From NCBI GenBank assembly GCA_029213025.1, contig JARGOZ010000035.1, positions 1 through 47,980 on the forward strand: a DNA stretch of 47,980 nucleotides. The letters are read 5' to 3'. Position numbers and translations under genes: made by a program. The notes beneath the pieces were generated by a model that saw only the letters and a program-made list of their open reading frames with translations, searched no databases and had not been told where the DNA came from. Positions 16,112 to 23,667 of the stretch are shown one piece after another. Numbering within the stretch: the stretch's first letter is position 1; every line of letters starts with the position of its first letter. The DNA comes from Verrucomicrobiales bacterium. GTDB lineage: Bacteria > Verrucomicrobiota > Verrucomicrobiia > Verrucomicrobiales > DEV007.

Positions 16112-18088
16112 ATGGTATCGACATTGGTAAAATCCATAGTGTTGGTTTCGTTCCTCGTGCTCGGCGGGACGAAACGGGGCGCAGCAGAGGAACGGCCAAA
16201 CATCGTTCTGTTTCTGGTCGATGATATGGGCTGGATGGACAGCCCGGTCTACGGCTCCCAATATTATGAAGCACCGAATATGGAACGGCTGGCCAAACAG
16301 GCGATGATGTTCACCGATGCCTACGCAGTGCCGCTATGCTCACCAAGCCGCGCTACCATTCTGAGCGGACAGTATTCGGCCCGCCACGGATTAACCAGTG
16401 CCTCGGGCCACCGCCCTGCTGCGAAGCAAGGGGCTTCGCGCTATCCGGAGAAAACCGGTGCCAAAAGCCGGTATATCTATCCAACCAGTAAAAACTATCT
16501 GAATCCGGACATTCCGAATCTCGCACGGGTATTGAAACAGGCCGGCTATCACACCGGTCATTTTGGCAAATGGCATCTTGGTATCGCCCCGGAACACCGC
16601 CCCGATCAACAGGGATTTGAATCTACCTGGTTCTGTGTGCCCGACCCGGGTCCGCCGAGCTATTTTTCTCCCTATCAGGTAAAAACAGAAGGACACCCCA
16701 CCGCCCAAAACCGGATCGGAAACATCACCGACGGACCGGATGGTGAATACATCACCGACCGGCTTACCGACGAGGCGATCGGCTTTCTCGAAGCAAATCG
16801 CGACGAACCGTTTTTTCTCAATCTGTGGCAGTATGGAGTTCACGGCCCGTGGGGACATAAAGAGGAGTATACCGAAATGTTTGCGAAAAAGACTGATCCC
16901 CGGGGCCAACAACGCAACCCGATTATGGCTTCCATGCTCAAGAGCGTCGATGACAGTCTCGGTCGAATTCTCGATAAACTCGATGAGCTGCAATTGACGC
17001 AGAAAACTCTGTTTATTTTCTACTCCGACAACGGCGGGAATACTCACAGTAACATACCCGGAAGCCGTCAGGAGACGGCGATAAAACCCGGGCATCCGAA
17101 ATATGCCCAGATGGTGGATTGGAAAAAGTGGGCCGGCCCCGAACCGCCGACCAACAATGCGCCACTGCGTGAAGGCAAAGGCCGCATCTACGAGGGCGGA
17201 CAGCGGGTTCCTCTGATGGTTCGTTGGCCCGGCCGAATCGAAGCAGGGACTGAAAACCATACCGTAGTCACAGCTGTGGATCTATACCCGACTATTCTGG
17301 AAGCAACCGGAGTGACGCCTCCCAAAGGTCACATCATGGACGGGCTTTCTCTACTTCCGGTTTTGCAAGATACCGGCAAACTGGAGCGTCAGGCTATCTA
17401 TACCTGGTTCCCCCACCTGATCCCGGCTGCATCAGTTCGCGCCGGTGACTGGAAATTGATCTACCGCTGGGAGCCGCATCCTCTCTACCCCGAAATCCGG
17501 GAACTATACAACCTTTCAGAGGATATCGGTGAAAAGAACAATCTCGCATCGAAGCATCCGGAGAAGGTAGCCGAGTTGGAAAAACTCATTGAAGCGTTCA
17601 TTGTCGACACCGGCACTCCGGCACCAAAGCCCAACCCTGACTACCGGGAGCCCGCTCAGCAGAAGGCAAAATCTCCCGAAACCGGTCTCGTGCCGAAGAT
17701 GGCAAAGATGACCGTTACGGCGAATTCCCTGCGTGTCGAAAAAGCCGGCAAGTTCCCCTTTCTCGGAACGGCTCAGGTCAAAAATCTGACCGGCCCGCTT
17801 ACTCTGGAGATGACAATGAGCGGATCCTCCGGCGAATCGCGGGTGCAGTGGAAATCGAACGGGCAGACCGCTTTTCCGGAGCAGGGCCAGTCTGTGACCT
17901 ATACCGTCTCAGACGCGGAAGGTATGCAAAACATCACTCTGGAACTACCGGTAAAAGGCAACGCCGGTATACTAAGAATCTACCTACCGGCAACCGACGA
18001 TTCACCAGTGAATATTGAATCGATCGTCGTCAAAGGAAGCAAAGGAAAATCCACACAATGGCATTTCGCCGGTAAAGAAAAACCATGA
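16112..18088 (+). CDS. Secreted S1-family sulfatase (658 aa)
   Basis: Formylglycine-dependent sulfatase. Signal peptide at about 1-25, metal-binding Asp pair in FLVDDMGW (D37, D38), and the active-site motif CSPSRATILSG with the modifiable cysteine at C76. FGKWHLG follows, and the second metal site FYSDNGGN lies in the middle. The core ends near residue 500; an extra C-terminal beta-rich domain of about 120 residues follows. The frame runs upstream to 15869 but would overlap the LRR-like gene on the other strand, so the ATG at 16112, which gives a signal peptide, is chosen. The substrate is probably a sulfated polysaccharide; the exact bond cannot be read. Its stop overlaps the next start (ATGA). 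Confidence 0.93.
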   Translation: MVSTLVKSIVLVSFLVLGGTKRGAAEERPNIVLFLVDDMGWMDSPVYGSQYYEAPNMERLAKQAMMFTDAYAVPLCSPSRATILSGQYSARHGLTSASGHRPAAKQGASRYPEKTGAKSRYIYPTSKNYLNPDIPNLARVLKQAGYHTGHFGKWHLGIAPEHRPDQQGFESTWFCVPDPGPPSYFSPYQVKTEGHPTAQNRIGNITDGPDGEYITDRLTDEAIGFLEANRDEPFFLNLWQYGVHGPWGHKEEYTEMFAKKTDPRGQQRNPIMASMLKSVDDSLGRILDKLDELQLTQKTLFIFYSDNGGNTHSNIPGSRQETAIKPGHPKYAQMVDWKKWAGPEPPTNNAPLREGKGRIYEGGQRVPLMVRWPGRIEAGTENHTVVTAVDLYPTILEATGVTPPKGHIMDGLSLLPVLQDTGKLERQAIYTWFPHLIPAASVRAGDWKLIYRWEPHPLYPEIRELYNLSEDIGEKNNLASKHPEKVAELEKLIEAFIVDTGTPAPKPNPDYREPAQQKAKSPETGLVPKMAKMTVTANSLRVEKAGKFPFLGTAQVKNLTGPLTLEMTMSGSSGESRVQWKSNGQTAFPEQGQSVTYTVSDAEGMQNITLELPVKGNAGILRIYLPATDDSPVNIESIVVKGSKGKSTQWHFAGKEKP

Positions 18089-18819
18089 TATCAGAAAAAT
18101 GGGATTCCTACGGGAAAATGCGCGACGGAGTGTTTATGATCATTTCGTTCGACGATGAAGCCGCGAACGGTGATCAGCCTGCGGATTTGGAACTCTGCGC
18201 ACGGATTATTATCCCTATCAATGAAATGCAGACCGGAAGCGCGTTGCCGGTGGAATCTGAAGAGGAATTTCTCTATCTGATCGAAGACGAAATCGTAGAT
18301 CTACTTTCCAGGGAAAATATCAATTGCCGGCTCGTCGCGCGGCTTACCTATGACGGGCTGCGGGAAGTCGTTTTTCAGGTCAAAGAGGAAGATTCATTTC
18401 GTGCAGAAGTCGGAAAATGGATCCGAAAACATGTCACTCACGACATTGATGTATCCGAGCATGAAGGCTGGGGCTTTTTCAACGACTTCGTATCCCCTAC
18501 CCCCGAAGACCGCTGGATGATGACCGAAAACCGGGTCATTGATAATCTGCTGGAAAACGGAAGCGATCCCAACCTCGAACACGATCTGGAATATTGCTTC
18601 GAAGGCAATGAAGAGTCTCTGCGGAAAATTGCCGAGCAACTACAGAAAAAGAACTACTCGGCGGTAGGGGAAAGCGACTTCGCAAGCGGATGCATCACCA
18701 TGTCCATTGCGATGAAAATTGATCGCCACGCGATTATTGAAGAATCAAAGCAAAACCGCATGATCGCTATCCAGTCCGGCGGTGAACTAAACGGCTGGGG
18801 GGCTGCGGTCCGCAGGTAA
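18085..18819 (+). CDS. DUF695/RraB-like protein
   Basis: Soluble acidic protein of 244 residues without a signal peptide. The first 130 residues resemble DUF695 (the strings RLTYDGLREVVFQVKE and EHEGWGFFNDFVSPTPED are suggestive), and the last 100 resemble the RraB fold (NRVIDNLLENGSDPNLEHDLEYCFEG, then LRKIAEQLQKKNYSA). RraB in E. coli inhibits RNase E, but stand-alone DUF695-RraB proteins have no settled role. The start overlaps the sulfatase stop by four bases, so translation is coupled. That pairing with an exported sulfatase is odd, since this protein should stay in the cytoplasm. The family call is from memory of motif layout. Confidence 0.65.
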   Translation: MISEKWDSYGKMRDGVFMIISFDDEAANGDQPADLELCARIIIPINEMQTGSALPVESEEEFLYLIEDEIVDLLSRENINCRLVARLTYDGLREVVFQVKEEDSFRAEVGKWIRKHVTHDIDVSEHEGWGFFNDFVSPTPEDRWMMTENRVIDNLLENGSDPNLEHDLEYCFEGNEESLRKIAEQLQKKNYSAVGESDFASGCITMSIAMKIDRHAIIEESKQNRMIAIQSGGELNGWGAAVRR

Positions 18820-18822
18820 TTG

Positions 18823-21075
18823 CTACTCCTTATCCGACGTGAGCGATTTCTTTAGTTCGCGAAAAATCTCCATATTCTCGGCGGTAAAATTTCGCTTTCC
18901 GAGATCAAACCGGTGGATGCCTTTATTGCCGTAGGAAAGCATCTGGTTGTCATCCGTAACCGGTCTGGCGGCTTTGACAAAAGCCGCCAGCTCTTCCGCC
19001 GTCAAAAATATACTTCCGTCAATTCTCAACCGGTCGAGAGGCCGGGGTTGATCGATCGCGCGATCCAGACCGGGCCATCGGTCCCACATTTCATCACCTT
19101 TCCGACCGAGCAGGATGCCCTGCATTCCACTGTAGTGTTGAGGGTCGATCCAGAGAATCGATTGCGGAAACACCTTACAGAACGCAGCGGCGACACCTTT
19201 GGCATGTTCCGGCGAGAGTAGATGAAGAGGAAACCACTGCGCCGCAAATCCGTTGTCATTCATCTTCGATTTAATTAGTTCGTAAAACTCCACGGAATAT
19301 AGAGAATTCGATCCGGCAAAGAAGGGCGGCATCGGTTCCAGAGTTACGACATCGTAAGTTTCGCTGCTGCGGCGAAGCCATGCCCGACCGTCCATTATCT
19401 GCTTCCGGACCCGTGGATCTTCGAGCACTTTTTCATTACTATGGAAATGATCTGCCAATTCGAAAACAGCGGGATTGACATCTACCACGGTGACAAAATC
19501 GGGATTTTCCTGGCGCACCGCATTTGTAGTTTGCCCGGTACCGAAACAAATAACCAAAGCGGATTTCGGATTGTTATGCAGCAGCATAGGCAGTCGACCC
19601 ATCGCATCCATGTAAGCAGTGTTCGCACCGAATTCGCCGGTGGCGGCATATCCGTCGATGAACAAAACTCTGGCCCCTTTCTCTACTTCCACCACAGACG
19701 TCGTGACATCCGGCCCGTTGACATGAGCCACCGGCAGATGCGTCCCTTTTCGCAGCATGGATGTGGGCCCCTGCACCCGGCTTGACCCGATACCGGACTG
19801 GGCGGGAATCACCACCAATCCGGCAATGCACGCCACAGCCGCCAGAACGATCTTGTTTTTCCTGCCCGCAGCGAGAGTAACGCTGGTAGCCGCAAGAAGC
19901 AAAGCTACTGCGGATGAAGTATAGAAAGGCCCCAACCAGCCCAGCAACACCCACCCTGCTGCCAGACTGCCTGCCACAGCGCCGATCGTATTCCACCCGT
20001 ATACCCTCGCCCAGTCGCGGGGTTTCCCTAATTCGTCGAGAAGACGCGGCAGTATCATCCCGATTACCATAACCGGAGGCCCGATGACGCCGAGTGCGGC
20101 GAATACCCTGATTAGAACTCTCTTTGTATAACTCCCGCCTGCACTCCCCCACAGATCAAATCTCTCCAGCACAGGAGTCGCAACCAAAATCAGCAACGCC
20201 CCGGTGAAAAGAATCGCGCAGATAGAGAAACCGGCATTCCGCACCCGCCGACTCAGCCAGGCGCCGACTGCCAGGGCCACCAGAAAAACAAATAACATGA
20301 TCGCAAATGAATCTGTTGTGCTCAGCCACGAAGCCCGCAGTAATCGAAACCAGACCACTTCCAAAACAAAAGATACAAACCCGGTAACGGCGGCGAGGGT
20401 CACCGCCAATTTCGGAGAAATCGTAGTAGGTAGAGTTTCGTTTTGTTTCGCGAGAGAGAATTTTCCCTCATCCTTCGATAGTAGAAAGCATACCAGGCAA
20501 ACTATACTTTGAATCCCAACGAGAAATAGAGATGCCCCGGCTCTGCCCAGTTCGGGCAGAAGGAGGAAAGTGACAAACAGACAGCCAAACCCCGCACCGG
20601 CGGTATTTACGGCATAAAACCGGGAAAATGCGCTTTTAGTCCGCGTCGAAATGATCCCGATCACCGGAAGTGTCGCTCCCATGGCAATCGCCGATGGCCC
20701 GATCACGATGCACAGCATTAACAGGGTGAGAGGCGTTGCCGCCACCGGGAAGGTCTGAAATACAGCGGAATCGATGCGTTCGATAGCAGCCTGGAGAAGT
20801 CGCGGCAAAAAGGCGAGCAACCCGACAAACAATTCGAGAATTCCATAGAGTTTCCACGGATTACGGGAAGGATTTTTCTCAATCCGGCCGGCCATCAAAC
20901 GCGCACCTATGGTAAGCCCCGCCATGACAGTCGCCACGGTCAACGCCGCCCCCTTAGCGGAAACGCCCAGCGACAAGGAAATATCCAGCTGCCACAGCAC
21001 CTGCCAGGAGAGAGCCGTTGCCCCTCCGGAAAAAAATAACAGATATGGCAGAAACCGGCTCACTTCGGGTAACAT
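18823..21075 (-). CDS. Membrane spermidine-synthase-like protein (750 aa)
   Basis: Two-part protein. Residues 1 to about 430 carry roughly 12-14 hydrophobic segments with MFS-like small-residue-rich helices. From about 465 to 690 there is a SpeE-like Rossmann domain with the nucleotide loop CFGTGQTT near 510-517, an acidic residue at D532 (VVDVNP) and DGRAWL near 562. At the position where aminopropyltransferases carry their catalytic Asp this protein has Glu (E580, in TLEPMPP), so true spermidine synthase activity is doubtful; it may be another type of transferase. The start at 21075 is used because the upstream in-frame codons fall in the AACAGGGTACA repeat. It ends 3 bases from the convergent DUF695/RraB-like gene. 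Confidence 0.82.
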   Translation of the reverse strand: MLPEVSRFLPYLLFFSGGATALSWQVLWQLDISLSLGVSAKGAALTVATVMAGLTIGARLMAGRIEKNPSRNPWKLYGILELFVGLLAFLPRLLQAAIERIDSAVFQTFPVAATPLTLLMLCIVIGPSAIAMGATLPVIGIISTRTKSAFSRFYAVNTAGAGFGCLFVTFLLLPELGRAGASLFLVGIQSIVCLVCFLLSKDEGKFSLAKQNETLPTTISPKLAVTLAAVTGFVSFVLEVVWFRLLRASWLSTTDSFAIMLFVFLVALAVGAWLSRRVRNAGFSICAILFTGALLILVATPVLERFDLWGSAGGSYTKRVLIRVFAALGVIGPPVMVIGMILPRLLDELGKPRDWARVYGWNTIGAVAGSLAAGWVLLGWLGPFYTSSAVALLLAATSVTLAAGRKNKIVLAAVACIAGLVVIPAQSGIGSSRVQGPTSMLRKGTHLPVAHVNGPDVTTSVVEVEKGARVLFIDGYAATGEFGANTAYMDAMGRLPMLLHNNPKSALVICFGTGQTTNAVRQENPDFVTVVDVNPAVFELADHFHSNEKVLEDPRVRKQIMDGRAWLRRSSETYDVVTLEPMPPFFAGSNSLYSVEFYELIKSKMNDNGFAAQWFPLHLLSPEHAKGVAAAFCKVFPQSILWIDPQHYSGMQGILLGRKGDEMWDRWPGLDRAIDQPRPLDRLRIDGSIFLTAEELAAFVKAARPVTDDNQMLSYGNKGIHRFDLGKRNFTAENMEIFRELKKSLTSDKE

Positions 21076-21137
21076 GTAACAGGGTACAGTCCCGGATTCA
21101 ACAGGGTACAATGATGGACCTAACAGGGTACAGTCCG
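21073..21137 (+). repeat. 22-bp-period intergenic repeat, cluster C (3 units)
   Basis: Three exact copies of AACAGGGTACA at 21078-21088, 21100-21110 and 21122-21132, each 22 bp from the next. It fills the 72-base gap between the tilS stop and the start of the spermidine-synthase-like gene, so it lies in the 5' region of the latter. Confidence 0.92.
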
Positions 21138-21147
21138 GTTTTGCTGA

Positions 21148-22146
21148 TTATTCTGCAGAAATGAAAATAATTCCCGACCGGCGTCTCGCATAGAGGTGCC
21201 CGGGCAGGTTGATTTTCGCCGGTTTGTCGTCGCTTCGCACCATTTCGGAAATTTTCATTACTTCCAGAAAACCGCAGTCTTTAATTTCCCAGCCTTTCAG
21301 CCAAAGATGCAGCACATGATTCAGATCCGCCGGAACCAGTTGTCTGAGGGCTTTTACCGGCAGATTTCCATCGCTCATCCGTTGGGCGCTCAACCAGCGC
21401 CCCGCCCGGATTTGGGCCGAGGAGTACTCCAGTTCGACGATTTTGGAAAGCCGCAAAACGGCCGGGGAAACATCGCGGGAAAAGATGTCATTGGCGAGCG
21501 GCAGCAGCTCGTGGCGAACCCGGTTGCGGGTTGCGATCAGTTCGCTGTTAGTCGAATCCTCCCGAAAATCCAATCCGCGTTCCTCCCGGTATTTTTCGAG
21601 ACTCTCACGGCTCACGTTCAAAAAGGGACGGATAATTTCGAGTGGCAAACCTTCAATTTTGCGGTGTGAAACGGGCTCCATTCCGCTGAGACCATTTAGA
21701 CCACTGCCGCGAAACAGATTCATTAACACTGTTTCCACCTGATCATCAGCGTGATGAGCCAGAATTAACCGCTGGCAGGATCGCTCCTTCGCCACCCGGG
21801 CAAAAAAACGGTAGCGACTCTCGCGGGCGGCAGTTTCTAGGGACTGGCGACTCAGTTTCGCGTAGACCGCGGAATCGTTTTTCACCCGGATGCAATCAAA
21901 ACCCATTGCCTCTGCCTTTTGGGCAACAAATCGTTCGTCGCCATCGGAATCCTCTCCACTCAGTCCATGGTTAAAATGGCAAACCACCAGATTTTTTATC
22001 CCCTGAGATTTCAGCCAGTAGAGCAGCACAACCGAATCCCGCCCGCCGGAAACACCCACGAGATAAGAGATGTCGGCACAGATCAAACCTGGATCTGAAC
22101 CGGGGAGAATGGAGCTTTCTTCGTTCAAAAATGGAGTGGGTAGCAT
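21148..22146 (-). CDS. tilS: tRNA(Ile)-lysidine synthase
   Basis: Cytoplasmic enzyme that attaches lysine to C34 of the CAU-anticodon tRNA-Ile so that it reads AUA. The PP-loop SGGRDS is at 33-38, with downstream family strings CHFNHGLSGEDSDGDE and LAHHADDQVETVLMNLFRGSG, and NRVRHELLP near the end of the core. At 332 residues it is like the short form: the substrate-specificity region is present but the C-terminal domain of the longer E. coli enzyme is missing or minimal. It is expected to be essential. It diverges from the FadL-type gene across 157 bases. Confidence 0.93.
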   Translation of the reverse strand: MLPTPFLNEESSILPGSDPGLICADISYLVGVSGGRDSVVLLYWLKSQGIKNLVVCHFNHGLSGEDSDGDERFVAQKAEAMGFDCIRVKNDSAVYAKLSRQSLETAARESRYRFFARVAKERSCQRLILAHHADDQVETVLMNLFRGSGLNGLSGMEPVSHRKIEGLPLEIIRPFLNVSRESLEKYREERGLDFREDSTNSELIATRNRVRHELLPLANDIFSRDVSPAVLRLSKIVELEYSSAQIRAGRWLSAQRMSDGNLPVKALRQLVPADLNHVLHLWLKGWEIKDCGFLEVMKISEMVRSDDKPAKINLPGHLYARRRSGIIFISAE

Positions 22147-22303
22147 TCCACCTTGTTAATCCCTCCGCAACTGAATCCCGCTTCATCAGGGGATCAGAAA
22201 CGATATCCAGCATTGAAAAAAGTGCGGTCAGACCGGCCCCGGGGTAACTTACCGCTTGACGTAGTTCGAGTTATCTGGTGACGTAAATTATCTGTTTTCA
22301 CTC

Positions 22304-23563
22304 ATGAACCGTCATCTTCAAAAATCCCGCTGGATGGGCATTTCCCTGCCCATGTTTGTTATCTTGTGTCATTTTTCCAATCTCCCGGATGCCCGCGGAG
22401 CGGAAGGACTGCGACTTCTACCTGAATCGGCAGAAGCACTGGGAAAGGCGGGAGGTAAATTTGCCAACCTGAGCGATCCCTCGGTGGTTCGCTTCAATCC
22501 GGCCAACCTCGGGTTGATTGACGGAAGCGAATTTATGATGAGCACATCGCTTCTGCACGGGTCCACCAGTTACTCATCCCTAAACGGAAACGACAAAATG
22601 GAATCACCGTGGAAATATTCCGGTGGATTCTATTTCGCTACCAACGTCCCTGATTCCCCCTGGGCCTATGGTTTCGGTTTGTCCGCCCCCACCGGTCTCG
22701 ATATGAAGTGGGACCGGGACGGAGTTCTCGCCCGCGGAGGCGCAGCTCCTTACAAAGCCCTACTTTTTAATTCAGCCCTCAGCCCGGCGGCGTCTTATCA
22801 GATTAACGATTGTTTTTCTGTGGGTGTCGGCGTCGATATCACCTTCAGTTATTTGGAACTTGCGCAGGTCTATCCGGCCGCGATTGCCGATTCGCTGAAA
22901 ATCAAAGGAGATGGATGGGGCTTCAGTCCGGTGGTATCGTTTGCCTGGGATGTTGCCGACCGTCATCGCCTCGCGGTCATCGCCCGCGCACCAATGAAGG
23001 TCGACTACGAAGGGAAGGCCGATTTTACCAACAATGTTCCCGCAGCCATCCCGAATCCCCGCTCAAAATTCGAGTCTGAAATCGAGTTTGCCGGCAGCGT
23101 AGCAGTGGGATATTCCTTTGATATCTCAGACGATTTTCGAATCGGCGTAGACTATGAGTGGATCCAAAATTCCACCCATGACGACTTGGTTCTCAATCTG
23201 GGAGCCAACCAGGGTTTTGTTCCTCCTCCAAACAACCGGACAATACTGGACTGGGATGACTCGTGGAACCTCGGTTTCAGTCTCGAAAAAGATGTATGCG
23301 AGGTATTGACACTTCGGGGTGGATATATGTATTCCAAGTCCCCTATGCCTGACCGGACTTTTACCCCGGTAATTCCAGCCAACGATCGCCATTTAATTAC
23401 CACCGGTATAGGTATTAAAAGAGAGTGCCACTCGATTGACGCCGCCTACGCACTCGGCATATACGAAGACCGTGACATTACCAACAACCAGCAGGCTCTT
23501 TTCAACGGCCACTGGGAGTATCTGTGGCACCAATTTACCGTGAGTTATACCTACAGTTTTTAG
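22304..23563 (+). CDS. OmpP1/FadL-type outer membrane channel
   Basis: Outer-membrane beta barrel of 419 residues for hydrophobic substrates. Signal peptide at about 1-33, then the FadL-like N-terminal plug with GKAGGKFANLSDPSVVRFNPANL at about 47-70; the pattern of A-G-x-A with D-x-S-x-x-x-x-NPA is the family mark. Alternating strands follow, and the protein ends in aromatic YTYSF, the usual barrel insertion signal. FadL relatives import long-chain fatty acids or aromatic hydrocarbons. The next gene, an FAD oxidoreductase of carotenoid/squalene type, could act on lipids, but a joint role is inferred. The start has no Shine-Dalgarno motif. Confidence 0.9.
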   Translation: MNRHLQKSRWMGISLPMFVILCHFSNLPDARGAEGLRLLPESAEALGKAGGKFANLSDPSVVRFNPANLGLIDGSEFMMSTSLLHGSTSYSSLNGNDKMESPWKYSGGFYFATNVPDSPWAYGFGLSAPTGLDMKWDRDGVLARGGAAPYKALLFNSALSPAASYQINDCFSVGVGVDITFSYLELAQVYPAAIADSLKIKGDGWGFSPVVSFAWDVADRHRLAVIARAPMKVDYEGKADFTNNVPAAIPNPRSKFESEIEFAGSVAVGYSFDISDDFRIGVDYEWIQNSTHDDLVLNLGANQGFVPPPNNRTILDWDDSWNLGFSLEKDVCEVLTLRGGYMYSKSPMPDRTFTPVIPANDRHLITTGIGIKRECHSIDAAYALGIYEDRDITNNQQALFNGHWEYLWHQFTVSYTYSF

Positions 23564-23626
23564 AAACTGGGAAGGAACCTCCTCATGGTGAAAGTTTTGC
23601 ATCTATTTATACTTGACCTCCCCTCC

Positions 23627-23662
23627 TTTGTTTGTTGATCTAGGCAGAATTCAACAAACAAA
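23627..23662 (+). promoter_or_regulatory. Perfect 12-bp inverted repeat just upstream of the FAD oxidoreductase start
   Basis: TTTGTTTGTTGA at 23627-23638 and TCAACAAACAAA at 23651-23662 are exact reverse complements with a 12-base spacer. The right arm ends 5 bases before the ATG. A TTGACC string at 23613-23618 could be a -35 box. The element could be an operator at the promoter or an mRNA hairpin that hides the start. Confidence 0.6.
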
Positions 23663-23667
23663 CACTC

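Noticed and set aside
16391..17260. Minus-strand open frame of 289 codons opposite the first sulfatase gene
   Set aside because: The sulfatase catalytic motifs lie on the other strand; no independent support.
21078..21132. The 22-bp repeats as a small CRISPR array
   Set aside because: The conserved core is only 11 bases, the spacers are 11 bases and partly conserved, and clusters have two or three units with no cas genes nearby.
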